A DNA stretch of 64,000 nucleotides from Xanthomarina gelatinilytica. GTDB taxonomy: Bacteria > Bacteroidota > Bacteroidia > Flavobacteriales > Flavobacteriaceae. Positions within the stretch are counted from its first letter, which is position 1; each line of letters starts with the position of its first letter. Of the stretch, positions 10,160-19,077 are shown in pieces. Made by a program: the position numbers and the translations under genes. The notes beneath the pieces were generated by a model. The model worked only from the letters and a program-made list of their open reading frames with translations, was not told where the DNA came from and ran no database searches. Location: positions 60,758 to 124,757 of the forward strand of contig NZ_ANLA01000016.1 in NCBI RefSeq assembly GCF_000348685.1, read 5' to 3'.

Positions 10160-10189
10160 AAAAAAGAGGCTTAAAAAAGCCTCTTTTTT
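10160..10189. terminator. Bidirectional rho-independent terminator
   Basis: A 13-bp perfect stem (10160-10172 with 10177-10189) closes an AAAA loop. The stem has A- and T-rich ends, so it can terminate both the macroglobulin gene and the convergent SDR gene. Confidence 0.9.
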
Positions 10190-10215
10190 TGTTTCATTTT
10201 AATAAAACCCTCAAA

Positions 10216-10941
10216 TTATTTATTTGAAGGCATACTGGGTCTCACCTCAATTTTACTTGGTAAGGTTCTCGGGTTCATTTTCAACAAATCTACCACCAAT
10301 TCACCAATGTCTTCAATTTGAATTTTCCAGGCATCGCTTTCGTCCGGTTCATTCCCATTAAAATGGGTAGAGACCGATCCTGGCATAATGGTACTAACCT
10401 TGATACCATACTTTCTTAAATCCAACATCACAGCTTGTGTAAAGCCTGTAACACCAAACTTGCTGGCATTATAAGCTGAACCTCCTGCAAAAAAATTGGT
10501 TCCAGCCAAACTTGAAATGGTTATGTAATACCCTTTTGTTTCCTTTAAAGCAGAAACACTGGCTTTTATGGAATTGAAAACGCCTGTTAAATTGGTATCA
10601 ATAGTCTCATTCCATTGATCCTTAGTCAAATCCTCAATACTTCCAAAATAACCCAATCCTGCATTGGCAATTACAATATCCAATTTGCCAAACTCCTTCT
10701 TAACTTCATTTACGGCAGCTTCCTGACTTTCCAGACTTCTTACATCGGCTTCCAAACCAATAGCTTTTGCTGTTGTATTGGAGCCTTTATTCAATAACTC
10801 GGCAGCCTTCTTTGCAGCAGCTAAGCTCCTGCTGGTTATAGCTAAATGAATGCCTTGCTTAAGTAGCGATTGTGCAATTCCGTAACCAATGCCTTTGGTG
10901 CCTCCAGTAATTAAAGCCACTTTATTTTGTAATGTTTCCAT
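10216..10941 (-). CDS. Short-chain dehydrogenase/reductase (SDR)
   Basis: This is a classical NAD(P)-dependent oxidoreductase of the SDR family, probably cytoplasmic. The Rossmann motif TGGTKGIG is near residue 12, IANAG near 91, the catalytic serine in TISSLAG (about 143-144) and YNASK (Tyr 157, Lys 161), so the active site is complete. Its 241 residues are a usual SDR length. I chose the ATG at 10941 rather than the upstream ATG at 10965 because a TAACTTTG -7 box at 10963-10970 would place transcription start downstream of the earlier ATG, and because the family begins close to the glycine motif. The substrate cannot be told from the sequence. Confidence 0.9.
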   Translation of the reverse strand: METLQNKVALITGGTKGIGYGIAQSLLKQGIHLAITSRSLAAAKKAAELLNKGSNTTAKAIGLEADVRSLESQEAAVNEVKKEFGKLDIVIANAGLGYFGSIEDLTKDQWNETIDTNLTGVFNSIKASVSALKETKGYYITISSLAGTNFFAGGSAYNASKFGVTGFTQAVMLDLRKYGIKVSTIMPGSVSTHFNGNEPDESDAWKIQIEDIGELVVDLLKMNPRTLPSKIEVRPSMPSNK

Positions 10942-10962
10942 AATATATTTTTTAAATGAACC

Positions 10963-10970
10963 CAAAGTTA
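10963..10970 (-). promoter_or_regulatory. -7 box (TAACTTTG) of the SDR gene
   Basis: The top strand reads CAAAGTTA. It lies 21 nt upstream of the ATG at 10941 and overlaps an alternative ATG at 10965, which argues against that start. Confidence 0.5.
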
Positions 10971-11026
10971 CAAAACGAAAGAAAGCTTACGAATTTTAAA
11001 CTGTTATGAAAATGATAAAATTAAAT

Positions 11027-11548
11027 CTACTTGCTTGGTGGAAAGCCTTCCAAGACCTTTTGGACTATTTGTTGAAATTTGGCTTCGCGCTCTTCTGGAT
11101 AGTCCCTTGGAACATCGGTTTCACTACTGATGGCTTGCCAAAACAATTGATTGGTATTTGCATCTACAAAATCGAACTTGATCTGTCTGGACATATTGGC
11201 CTGACCCAAAGGAATCCCAACTGAAATACCACCACCAACGTTACCTCCTCCACCTCCAACGCCTACTCCTACAGACGAGTTGCTTTGCATTTCCTGATAG
11301 GTGGCACTTTCAATATTTATAATAAAATCGGAGTTTTCGGAAAGGAGCAATCCTTTTTGCGCCATGGCTTCATCTAAAGCGGCAAACAAACGTTTGGCAT
11401 CCAATTCGCTTAATCCTGTATCCATGTTTCTAAAATAGCTATAGGATTTGTATTTGGAAAAATCGGTGTTTTTTTCGTAATCGTAATCAACTGTAACACC
11501 ACAGGAAAGGCAGATGCATAGAAAAAATATTGAGGCTAACTTTTTCAT
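11027..11548 (-). CDS. DUF4136-family lipoprotein
   Basis: The N-terminus MKKLASIFFLCICLSCG is a lipoprotein signal with Cys 16 as the likely lipidated residue. The pattern VDYDYEKNTDFSKYKSYSYF just after it is typical of DUF4136 lipoproteins, which usually begin their fold with a 'D-Y-x-x-xxDFxxYKTY' strand. A glycine/valine tract (SVGVGVGGGGGNVGGGISVG) at about 92-111 interrupts the domain before GQANMSRQIKFDFVDANTN. Function of the family is unknown. The gene lies downstream of the ion-channel gene in the same direction with a 42-nt gap, so co-transcription is possible. Confidence 0.85.
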   Translation of the reverse strand: MKKLASIFFLCICLSCGVTVDYDYEKNTDFSKYKSYSYFRNMDTGLSELDAKRLFAALDEAMAQKGLLLSENSDFIINIESATYQEMQSNSSVGVGVGGGGGNVGGGISVGIPLGQANMSRQIKFDFVDANTNQLFWQAISSETDVPRDYPEEREAKFQQIVQKVLEGFPPSK

Positions 11549-11590
11549 TTTTGTTTTAAAGATAAGAAACCTCCTGAAAAGGATAACGAA

Positions 11591-12304
11591 TTATTTTTCA
11601 GTTTCGTTGGAATCTACAGATTTTGTCAATGCAGAAGAAATAATTCCAGTTGGTATGGCAACAATCCCCAAACCAATCAATAAGATAATAAAAGTAAACA
11701 CTTTCCCACCAACCGTTATAGGATACACATCGCCATAACCAACGGTTGTCAAGGTCACTATTGCCCACCACAAACTATCGAAAATAGAAGAAAAATGCTC
11801 TGGTTGGGCTGCGTTTTCAAAATAATAAATACCAACTGCTGCAAAATAAATTAAGATGAGAGTAACAAACAGAAAAAGAAGAATTTCTTCTTTGGATGAT
11901 TTTATAGCATTTGTAAAGTGATTTATCGCACGATTGTATCGCACTAATTTAAAGATTCTGAAAAGCCTTAAAAAACGTAAGGCCCTTAACGAACGTAAAT
12001 CAACACCAAAACTTAAGTAAAATGGTAAAATGGCAAGGAAATCTATAATTCCAAAAAAACTAAATATAAATTTTGGTTTGCTTTCAGCTACATAAATGCG
12101 CAATAGGTATTCCACTGAAAAAACAATGACACTAAACACTTCTATCGCATATAAAAGCGAACGGGTTTCTGGTTTTAAATCTGGAATGGTTTCCATAGTA
12201 AAGGTGACTATGGAAATTAAAATAAGTACTTGAATAAAAATAGCAAAGACCTTACTGGCCTTATTATCGTTTATTTCAACAATGTTTTTTATACGTTGTT
12301 TCAT
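11591..12304 (-). CDS. Voltage-gated potassium channel (six-helix Kv-like)
   Basis: The 237-residue inner-membrane protein has the six-helix arrangement of a Kv channel subunit. An S4 voltage sensor is clear: basic residues recur every third position (R104, R107, R110, R113, R116, K119, R122). The selectivity filter TVGYGD is at about 187-192 between S5 and S6. The C-terminus after S6 is very short, so no RCK/KTN domain is present. It would form a tetrameric K+ channel opened by membrane voltage. The gene starts 6 nt after the obg stop on the same strand, which suggests one transcript. Confidence 0.93.
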   Translation of the reverse strand: MKQRIKNIVEINDNKASKVFAIFIQVLILISIVTFTMETIPDLKPETRSLLYAIEVFSVIVFSVEYLLRIYVAESKPKFIFSFFGIIDFLAILPFYLSFGVDLRSLRALRFLRLFRIFKLVRYNRAINHFTNAIKSSKEEILLFLFVTLILIYFAAVGIYYFENAAQPEHFSSIFDSLWWAIVTLTTVGYGDVYPITVGGKVFTFIILLIGLGIVAIPTGIISSALTKSVDSNETEK

Positions 12305-12310
12305 AAGGAT

Positions 12311-13309
12311 TTACTCATTCAGCATCTTCCATAATTTATCTTTCAATTCGGTAAGACCTTGTTGTGCAACCGATGAAATGAACATGTATTCCACAGGAAG
12401 CGTTTTGTCCAATTCTGCTTTAAGTTCCGCTTTTAATTCGTTGTCCAGCATATCACTTTTAGAAATGGCTATAAAGCGATCTTTATCTAGTATTTCGGGA
12501 TTGTAACGTTTCAGCTCATCCAACAGAATATCGTATTGCTCTCTAATATCTTTTGCGTCTGCAGGAATTAAGAACAATAGAACCGAGTTGCGTTCAATGT
12601 GTCTTAAAAAATAATGTCCAAGTCCTTTCCCTTCGGCTGCTCCTTCTATAATTCCAGGAATATCTGCCATCACAAACGTTTTAAAATCGCGATATTCCAC
12701 AATTCCTAAATTAGGTTTCAGGGTAGTAAACTCATAATCGGCTATTTTAGGTTTTGCTGCACTCACTACAGAGAGCAAAGTGGATTTTCCTGCATTTGGA
12801 AAGCCAACCAATCCAACATCAGCCAGAACTTTAAGTTCCAGGATGATATCCAATTCTTCGCCAGGTATTCCAGGTTGTGCGTATCTTGGTGTTTGATTGG
12901 TAGATGTTTTAAAATGCCAATTGCCACGTCCTCCCATGCCTCCTTTGGCAATTATTTTTTCTTCACCATCTTGGGTAATCTCAAAAATAACATCGTTGGT
13001 TTCCCTATCGCGAACTAACGTTCCCAGTGGTACATCCATGTACACATCTTCTCCATCTGCACCTGTACTTCTACTTTTCCCTCCATGTTCGCCATGTCCA
13101 GCCTTAAAGTGTCTTTTAAATTTGTAGGTGTACAAGGTCCAAAGATTGGAATTCCCTCGAATAATCACATGACCACCACGTCCACCATCGCCACCATCTG
13201 GACCTCCTTTTTCAATAAATTTCTCACGATGTAAATGTGCAGAACCTTTGCCTCCATTTCCGGAAGACACATGCAGTTTTACGTAATCAACGAAATTTCC
13301 TTCAGTCAT
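12311..13309 (-). CDS. obgE: GTPase Obg (ribosome assembly/stress GTPase)
   Basis: Residues 1-160 form the glycine-rich Obg fold ([33 protein letters not shown]). The G domain follows with G1 GFPNAGKST (about 169-177), the switch region FTTLKPN, G3 DIPGIIEGA (216 onward) and G4 as SKSD. The 332-residue length means the C-terminal OCT domain of longer Obg proteins is missing, as is common. Obg GTPases act in 50S subunit maturation and in growth control. The gene sits downstream of the HPT-AdK fusion gene (56-nt gap) on the same strand. Confidence 0.96.
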   Translation of the reverse strand: MTEGNFVDYVKLHVSSGNGGKGSAHLHREKFIEKGGPDGGDGGRGGHVIIRGNSNLWTLYTYKFKRHFKAGHGEHGGKSRSTGADGEDVYMDVPLGTLVRDRETNDVIFEITQDGEEKIIAKGGMGGRGNWHFKTSTNQTPRYAQPGIPGEELDIILELKVLADVGLVGFPNAGKSTLLSVVSAAKPKIADYEFTTLKPNLGIVEYRDFKTFVMADIPGIIEGAAEGKGLGHYFLRHIERNSVLLFLIPADAKDIREQYDILLDELKRYNPEILDKDRFIAISKSDMLDNELKAELKAELDKTLPVEYMFISSVAQQGLTELKDKLWKMLNE

Positions 13310-13365
13310 AATTGAGTTTAAATTTTATATAGTTTAAAGCTTAAAGTTTAAACCCTATTGGAGGT

Positions 13366-14475
13366 TTATAATGTATCTATTACAGCACTTAAGCGCTTGG
13401 TAATATCTTCGATACTACCTACTCCATTCACACCAAAATATTTATTTTGAGCCGAATAATAATCTTTTAAAACGGCTGTTTTATCGTAGTATTCCTTAAT
13501 TCGGTTTCTTATAATGCCTTCGTCTGCATCGTCTGCACGACCACTGGTTTTACCTCTTTCCAACAAACGCTCCACCAAAATTTCATCTGGAACTTCAAGA
13601 GCCACCATAGCGTTGATTTGAGAGTCCTTGCTGTCCATTAATTTGTCCAGAGCTTCAGCTTGGGCGTTGGTACGTGGAAACCCATCAAAGATAAAGCCTT
13701 TAGCATCGGCATTTTTTTCAACTTCAGCATTTAACATGTCAATGGTTACTTGATCTGGAACCAACTCTCCTTTATCCATATAGGATTTGGCCACCATCCC
13801 TAAAGCTGTTTCGTTTTTAATGTTAAAACGAAACACATCGCCTGTTGAGATATGAATTAAATTATATTTTTCCTTTAAGAAATTAGCCTGAGTTCCTTTT
13901 CCTGCGCCTGGAGGGCCAAATAGCACCAAATTAGTCATGTGTTGTGTTGTTTTTAATTGATATATTTCAGGCAGATCCCTACCCAAACCATTGTAGTCCA
14001 ATCCATAGCCTACAATAAATTTATCGGGTATTTCAACGCCTACGTAGTGTAATTTAAAATCTTTTTTATAAGCTGTTGGCTTGTGAAACAACGTAGCGAT
14101 AAGAAGCTGCTTGACATGTTCGTTTTTAAATATTCTGTGCACTTCTTCAAGTGTATTCCCAGAATCAATAATGTCTTCCAAGATAACAACTGTTCTGCCA
14201 CTTAAGTCTTGTGTTAAACCAATCAACCTTTGAATGTCTTCGGTAGATTTCACGCCTTCATAAGACGCCAATTTAATAAAAGTAACCTCACAAGGTTTAG
14301 GATATTTTTTAACAAAATCGCTTACAAACATAAACGAGCCGTTTAAGATACCTATAAACACTGGTACTTCGTCTTTTAAATCGTTTGCTATCTCTATGGC
14401 CATTCGCTGTACGGTTTGTTGTATTTCTTCTTCAGAAATAAATGGCCTAAATTGTAAATCGTGAAGCTTTACCAC
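13366..14475 (-). CDS. adk: Fused hypoxanthine phosphoribosyltransferase-adenylate kinase
   Basis: Two purine enzymes are joined in one frame. The N-terminal part (about 1-178) is a hypoxanthine/guanine phosphoribosyltransferase: the PRPP-binding loop is VVILEDIIDSGNT (about 96-108) and the end YGLDYNGLGRDLPEIYQL is typical. The C-terminal part (about 180-369) is adenylate kinase: P-loop GPPGAGKGT (187-195), the NMP-binding ISTGDVFRF, FDGFPRT and GRADD in the lid, with no zinc cysteines. The first in-frame ATG is at 14511, but a TACCTTTG -7 box at 14499-14506 lies inside that extension, so I prefer the GTG at 14475, which gives VVKLHDLQFRPFI as in related proteins. The pairing links purine salvage to AMP/ADP balance. 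Confidence 0.92.
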   Translation of the reverse strand: MVKLHDLQFRPFISEEEIQQTVQRMAIEIANDLKDEVPVFIGILNGSFMFVSDFVKKYPKPCEVTFIKLASYEGVKSTEDIQRLIGLTQDLSGRTVVILEDIIDSGNTLEEVHRIFKNEHVKQLLIATLFHKPTAYKKDFKLHYVGVEIPDKFIVGYGLDYNGLGRDLPEIYQLKTTQHMTNLVLFGPPGAGKGTQANFLKEKYNLIHISTGDVFRFNIKNETALGMVAKSYMDKGELVPDQVTIDMLNAEVEKNADAKGFIFDGFPRTNAQAEALDKLMDSKDSQINAMVALEVPDEILVERLLERGKTSGRADDADEGIIRNRIKEYYDKTAVLKDYYSAQNKYFGVNGVGSIEDITKRLSAVIDTL

Positions 14476-14498
14476 TTGTTTTATTTTTTTTAGAAATG

Positions 14499-14506
14499 CA
14501 AAGGTA
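14499..14506 (-). promoter_or_regulatory. -7 box (TACCTTTG) of the HPT-AdK gene
   Basis: The top strand reads CAAAGGTA. It lies 23 nt upstream of the GTG at 14475 and inside the longer reading frame, so it decides the start. It is divergent from the purK promoter about 75 bp away. Confidence 0.55.
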
Positions 14507-14580
14507 ATCATTTGATTAACGTTTTGCGAATTCTAATTTAGATTGTTTGGGATTTAGTTTTTTCAAAGGCAATTGATTTG

Positions 14581-14588
14581 TACTTTTG
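14581..14588 (+). promoter_or_regulatory. -7 box (TACTTTTG) of purK-purE
   Basis: This TAnnTTTG match ends only 6 nt before the ATG at 14595. Transcription would start at or next to that ATG, so the message may be leaderless, or translation may start at the ATG at 14604. Confidence 0.5.
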
Positions 14589-14594
14589 TGCAAA

Positions 14595-15758
14595 ATGAAA
14601 TCCATGAATTTTTTCTCTTCAACTTTTAAACTTGGTATTTTAGGTGGTGGCCAATTAGGTAAAATGTTACTGTACGATACCAGAAAATTCGATATTTACA
14701 CCACTGTTTTGGACGCTAGCGAAGAAGCGCCTTGTAAATTGGCATGTAATGAATTTCATTTAGGAAATTTAATGGACTACGACGCTGTTTACAACTTTGG
14801 AAAACAGGTAGATGTCCTTACTTTTGAAATTGAAAACGTAAACACTAAAGCCTTGGAGGCTTTGGAAAAAGAAGGTGTTAAGGTATATCCTACCTCTAAA
14901 ACACTTCGTATCATTCAAAACAAAGCCACACAAAAATTGTTTTATAGGGACCACAATATCCCAACTGCCAATTTCTCCAGATTTGCCTATGCTTCGGAAA
15001 TTTTAGATGCTGTACACAATGGTGGATTAACGTTTCCCTTTGTTTGGAAAAGTGCCCAGTTTGGATACGATGGAAATGGTGTAAAAATAATTAGAACCGA
15101 AGCCGATTTGAAAGACTTGCCAAATGTGGAATGTATTGCTGAAGACATGGTGCCTTTTAAAAATGAATTGGCTGTAATAGTTGCTAGAAACCCAGAAGGA
15201 GAAGTAGCAACATATCCTGTGGTTGAAATGGAATTCCATCCAGAAGCCAATCAGGTTGAATATGTGATTTGCCCTGCAAGAATTGACGAACAGGTTGCAA
15301 AAAAGGCTACAGAAGTGGCTTTAAAAGTCTCCAAAGCTTTTAACCATATTGGACTGTTGGCTGTAGAAATGTTTCAAACCCAAGACGATGCAATTTTGGT
15401 TAATGAAGTGGCTCCCAGACCACATAACTCTGGACATCATACCATTGAATCTAGTTATACATCACAATTTGAACAACACCTGAGAGCCATATTAAATCTA
15501 CCCTTAGGAAAAACCGACAGTCAAGTCGGTGGTATTATGGTAAATTTGGTTGGTGCCGAAGGGCATACTGGAAATGTGGTTTATCAGCATATTGAAGACA
15601 TCATGAAACTGCCTGGAGTAACACCACATATTTATGGTAAAAAACAAACCAGGCCTTTTAGGAAAATGGGACATGTGACCATAGTGAACAAAGATTTAAA
15701 CACAGCAAGACATATTGCAGAACAAGTAAAAAATACCATTAAAGTTATAAGCGAATAA
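14595..15758 (+). CDS. purK: 5-(carboxyamino)imidazole ribonucleotide synthase PurK
   Basis: PurK carboxylates AIR to N5-CAIR with ATP and bicarbonate in de novo purine synthesis. The N-terminal pre-ATP-grasp domain starts with LGILGGGQLGKML, followed by VDVLTFEIENVN. The ATP-grasp domain shows FPFVWKSAQFGYDGNGVKII, then VEMEFH and the metal-binding NEVAPRPHNSGHHTIE. The length of 387 residues is normal. Start choices are ATG 14595 or ATG 14604; the frame remains open from a TTG at 14586, but that lies within the promoter box. purE follows after 2 nt, so the two are translated from one message and act in sequence. Confidence 0.96.
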   Translation: MKSMNFFSSTFKLGILGGGQLGKMLLYDTRKFDIYTTVLDASEEAPCKLACNEFHLGNLMDYDAVYNFGKQVDVLTFEIENVNTKALEALEKEGVKVYPTSKTLRIIQNKATQKLFYRDHNIPTANFSRFAYASEILDAVHNGGLTFPFVWKSAQFGYDGNGVKIIRTEADLKDLPNVECIAEDMVPFKNELAVIVARNPEGEVATYPVVEMEFHPEANQVEYVICPARIDEQVAKKATEVALKVSKAFNHIGLLAVEMFQTQDDAILVNEVAPRPHNSGHHTIESSYTSQFEQHLRAILNLPLGKTDSQVGGIMVNLVGAEGHTGNVVYQHIEDIMKLPGVTPHIYGKKQTRPFRKMGHVTIVNKDLNTARHIAEQVKNTIKVISE

Positions 15759-15760
15759 TT

Positions 15761-16243
15761 ATGAGCAAAGTAGGAGTTATTATGGGAAGCAAAAGCGACC
15801 TACCGGTTATGCAAGAAGCCATAGACATTTTAAAAGGTTTTGATATAGAAGTTGACGTGGATATTGTATCTGCACACAGAACACCGGAAAAATTGTTCGA
15901 TTATGGCAAACATGCACATACACGAGGTTTTTCAGTTATTATTGCAGGTGCTGGAGGCGCAGCACATTTACCAGGTATGATAGCCTCTCTTTCTCCCCTT
16001 CCTGTAATTGGAGTTCCAGTAAAAAGCAGTAATTCCATAGATGGTTGGGACTCTGTTTTATCAATTCTGCAAATGCCTGGAGGTGTTCCTGTAGCAACAG
16101 TGGCTCTAAATGGTGCCAAGAATGCAGGTATTTTAGCAGCCCAAATTATTGGGAGTTCCAATCCTTCTGTTTTAGATAAAATTTTACATTATAAAGAAGG
16201 CTTAAAAGCAAAAGTTATAGAGTCTTCCAAAGACTTAAAATAA
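15761..16243 (+). CDS. purE: N5-CAIR mutase PurE
   Basis: PurE converts N5-CAIR, the PurK product, to CAIR. The short 160-residue class I form shows the N-terminal GVIMGSKSDLPVMQEA, the active-site SAHRTPEKLFDY, AGAGGAAHLPGM and GVPVKSSNSIDGWDSVLSI. All active-site residues I would expect are present. It is coupled to purK with a 2-nt gap and followed at once by a hairpin terminator, so the pair is a bicistronic operon. Confidence 0.97.
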   Translation: MSKVGVIMGSKSDLPVMQEAIDILKGFDIEVDVDIVSAHRTPEKLFDYGKHAHTRGFSVIIAGAGGAAHLPGMIASLSPLPVIGVPVKSSNSIDGWDSVLSILQMPGGVPVATVALNGAKNAGILAAQIIGSSNPSVLDKILHYKEGLKAKVIESSKDLK

Positions 16244-16270
16244 AAAACCTCGACTTTTGGTCGAGGTTTT
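16244..16270 (+). terminator. Terminator of purKE
   Basis: A 10-bp perfect stem (16244-16253 with 16261-16270) encloses a 7-nt loop directly after the purE stop. The 3' arm ends in TTTT. Confidence 0.85.
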
Positions 16271-16442
16271 AAACGCTATTAATCAATTATTTTAAAGAGT
16301 CACTTAAAACTCTCATGAAAAATCTGATGCAAAAGTAGCATTTAAAATCAAATAAATTCATAATAAAAAGTTAATAATCAGAAAACCAGTGTCTTAGTAA
16401 GAAAAGTAAGACACTCATTTTTCGAAAAGAATCCTCTTAAAA

Positions 16443-18479
16443 ATGAATATTCTAAATAAACCATTTGACACACAGTTTCATACAGCTCCTTTTTCAAAAA
16501 TTAAGAACGAGCACTTTTTACCTGCTTTTAAAAAAGCCATAGAAAAAGCCAAAAAAGAAATTGAGGATATTACCAATAATCCAGAAACACCAAGTTTTAA
16601 AAATACGGTTGAAGCTTTGGATTTCTCTGGCGAAGAATTGGATAGGATTTCGAGTATTTTTTTTAATTTGAATTCGGCCGAAACCAACGACGAAATTCAA
16701 AAAATTGCCCAAGAGGTTTCCCCTTTATTGTCTGAATTCAGTAATGACATTACATTAAACGAAAAGTTGTTTAAACGTATAAAAACCGTTTACCAAGCTC
16801 AAAACTCGTTAAACTTAACAACCGAGCAAAAAACCCTTTTGGATAAAAAATACAAAAGTTTCTCTAGAAATGGGGCCAACTTACCAGAAGACAAAAAACA
16901 ACAACTTAGAGACATAGACAAAGAATTAAGCAAACTGAAACTCAAGTTTGGCGAAAATGTATTGGCCGAAACCAATAAGTTTGAAATGCTCTTGACCAAA
17001 GAAGAGGAAGTGGCAGGTTTACCAGAAGGTGCCAAGGAAGCTGCACAGCAATTGGCAGAATCAAAAGGCAAAAAAGGCTGGTTAATTACATTGCATTACC
17101 CAAGCTACATACCCTTTATGACCTACGCAAACAATCGGGAATTGCGAAAAAAATTGGCCATTGCCTCTGGAGCCAAAGCATTTCATAACGATGCCTTGGA
17201 CAACCAGGAAAATGTATTGAAAATTGTTAAACTTCGCCATGAAAGAGCCAATTTATTGGGTTATAAAACCCATGCGCATTTTGTTCTTGAAGAACGCATG
17301 GCTAAAACCCCAGAAAAAGTAGAAACGTTTTTAAATGAATTGTTGGAAAAAGCCAAACCTGCAGCATTAAAAGAATTCACAGAGCTTGAGTCTTTTGCAA
17401 AAGAACTGGATGGCATAGACCAATTACAAAAATGGGATGGTGCTTATTATGCTGAAAAATTAAAACAAAAACGATTTGATTTGGACGATGAAAAACTAAA
17501 ACCCTATTTTAAACTTGAAAACGTAATTCAAGGGGTTTTTACAATTTCAGAAAGGCTATATGGTTTGCATTTTGAAGAAATTTCCACTATCGATAAATAT
17601 CATCAAGATGTTTTAACATACAAGGTTACAAACGATAAAGGCGACTTGGTTTCTATTTTTTATGCCGATTTTTTCCCAAGACCAGGCAAAAGAAATGGGG
17701 CTTGGATGACATCTTACAAACCTCAATATGTTAAAAACGGCGAAAACTCCCGACCACATATTTCCATTGTTTGTAATTTTACAAAACCTACAAAAAGCAA
17801 ACCTTCCTTATTAACATTTAATGAGGTCACCACGTTATTTCACGAATTTGGACATGCTTTACATGGCATGTTGGCCAATACCACTTACCCAAGTTTATCA
17901 GGAACAAGTGTATTTTGGGATTTTGTGGAACTGCCAAGTCAGGTATTGGAAAATTGGTGTTACGAAAAAGAAGCCTTGGAATTATTTGCCACACATTATG
18001 AAACTGGAGAGGTAATTCCTATGGATTTAATTGAAAAAATAAAAGCCTCTTCAACCTTTCATGAAGGGATGCAAACCTTGCGTCAGCTAAGCTTTGGCCT
18101 ATTGGATATGAGTTGGCATGGTGTCGAATCGCCAGAAACAATAAAAAGCGTTAAAGAGCATGAACTAAAAGCTTTTGAAAACACAAAACTGTACCCAGAT
18201 GTTGCAGAAAACTGCATGAGCACCTCATTTTCTCACATTTTCCAAGGAGGTTACAGTTCTGGTTATTACAGTTACAAATGGGCTGAAGTTTTAGATGCAG
18301 ATGCTTTTGAGTTTTTTAAAGAAAAAGGCATTTTCAATAAAGATGTAGCAACAAAATTTAAAGAACACGTTTTGTCACAAGGTGGAACCGAAGACCCAAT
18401 GATCCTTTACAAACGTTTTAGAGGACACGAACCTCAACCCGATGCTTTACTAAAGCGGGCAGGTTTGATAGAAAAGTAA
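16443..18479 (+). CDS. dcp: M3-family zinc oligopeptidase / peptidyl-dipeptidase Dcp-like
   Basis: This thimet-oligopeptidase family metallopeptidase cleaves short peptides. The zinc motif HEFGHALHG starts at residue 467 within TTLFHEFGHALHGML, and the third ligand region is near FWDFVELPSQVLENW. The C-terminal substrate-binding loop SHIFQGGYSSGYYSYKWAEV is typical of Dcp/OpdA. Length (678) fits. There is no signal peptide, so it is likely cytosolic, which suits late steps in peptide degradation. OpdA and Dcp are hard to separate by sequence alone. It stands as a single gene between the purKE terminator and the ECF sigma gene. Confidence 0.93.
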   Translation: MNILNKPFDTQFHTAPFSKIKNEHFLPAFKKAIEKAKKEIEDITNNPETPSFKNTVEALDFSGEELDRISSIFFNLNSAETNDEIQKIAQEVSPLLSEFSNDITLNEKLFKRIKTVYQAQNSLNLTTEQKTLLDKKYKSFSRNGANLPEDKKQQLRDIDKELSKLKLKFGENVLAETNKFEMLLTKEEEVAGLPEGAKEAAQQLAESKGKKGWLITLHYPSYIPFMTYANNRELRKKLAIASGAKAFHNDALDNQENVLKIVKLRHERANLLGYKTHAHFVLEERMAKTPEKVETFLNELLEKAKPAALKEFTELESFAKELDGIDQLQKWDGAYYAEKLKQKRFDLDDEKLKPYFKLENVIQGVFTISERLYGLHFEEISTIDKYHQDVLTYKVTNDKGDLVSIFYADFFPRPGKRNGAWMTSYKPQYVKNGENSRPHISIVCNFTKPTKSKPSLLTFNEVTTLFHEFGHALHGMLANTTYPSLSGTSVFWDFVELPSQVLENWCYEKEALELFATHYETGEVIPMDLIEKIKASSTFHEGMQTLRQLSFGLLDMSWHGVESPETIKSVKEHELKAFENTKLYPDVAENCMSTSFSHIFQGGYSSGYYSYKWAEVLDADAFEFFKEKGIFNKDVATKFKEHVLSQGGTEDPMILYKRFRGHEPQPDALLKRAGLIEK

Positions 18480-18520
18480 TTTATTTACCCTATTTTTGAT
18501 AAAATTGCTGAAAAAGAAAC

Positions 18521-19072
18521 ATGCCAAAACACACTATAAATCCAAATCAATGGATTGATCTGTATTCCGATTACCTTTTCAATTTTACCATTTCGCGTGT
18601 AAACGATAGGGAAAAAGCAAAAGATTTGGTGCAGGATACGTTTTTTGCCGGCTTAAAATCCATGAAGAATTTTAAGGGTGAAGCCAGTGAACGCACATGG
18701 CTCATTTCTATTTTAAAACGAAAAATCATAGACCATTACCGAAAAATAAACTCCAATAAAGGCAAGGCTGAAGTACGTGTGGAATTCAACACAGAAGATG
18801 ACGAAGGAAGTTGGCTGGAAAAAAGAGTGGCAGATACAGATTATAGAACTGCCGAAGATGAAATTGTAAACAACGAACTAGGTGACGCCATTTATGATTG
18901 CCTGAGCAAATTACCGGAAAAACAAGCCACTGTTTTTAGAATGAAAACCATAGAAGGTTTAGAAACCGAAACTATTTGTAATGATTTAAACATCACTGCG
19001 TCTAATCTGTGGGTCATAATTCACAGAGCAAGAACATCCATGGCAGCATGTATGGAAAAAAATTGGTTTTAA
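18521..19072 (+). CDS. ECF-type RNA polymerase sigma factor
   Basis: The 183-residue protein has sigma region 2 (LYSDYLFNFTISRVNDREKA then DLVQDTFFAGLKSMKNF) and region 4 (LSKLPEKQATVFRMKTIEGL and an ASNLWVIIHRARTSM helix-turn-helix). Between them is an acidic linker containing TEDDEGSWLEKRVADTDYRT. Region 4 has Trp in the recognition helix, a pattern I associate with a flavobacterial ECF group. The next gene starts 5 nt downstream and encodes an 86-residue Cys-containing protein that may be its partner. Confidence 0.92.
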   Translation: MPKHTINPNQWIDLYSDYLFNFTISRVNDREKAKDLVQDTFFAGLKSMKNFKGEASERTWLISILKRKIIDHYRKINSNKGKAEVRVEFNTEDDEGSWLEKRVADTDYRTAEDEIVNNELGDAIYDCLSKLPEKQATVFRMKTIEGLETETICNDLNITASNLWVIIHRARTSMAACMEKNWF

Positions 19073-19077
19073 CAACA

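Noticed and set aside
10216..10941. Catalytic defect in the first SDR
   Set aside because: Ser, Tyr and Lys of the active site are all present, unlike the SDR in the kynurenine cluster.
11006..11224. 72-codon + strand frame near the DUF4136 gene
   Set aside because: It is antisense to the conserved C-terminus of the lipoprotein and has no family features.
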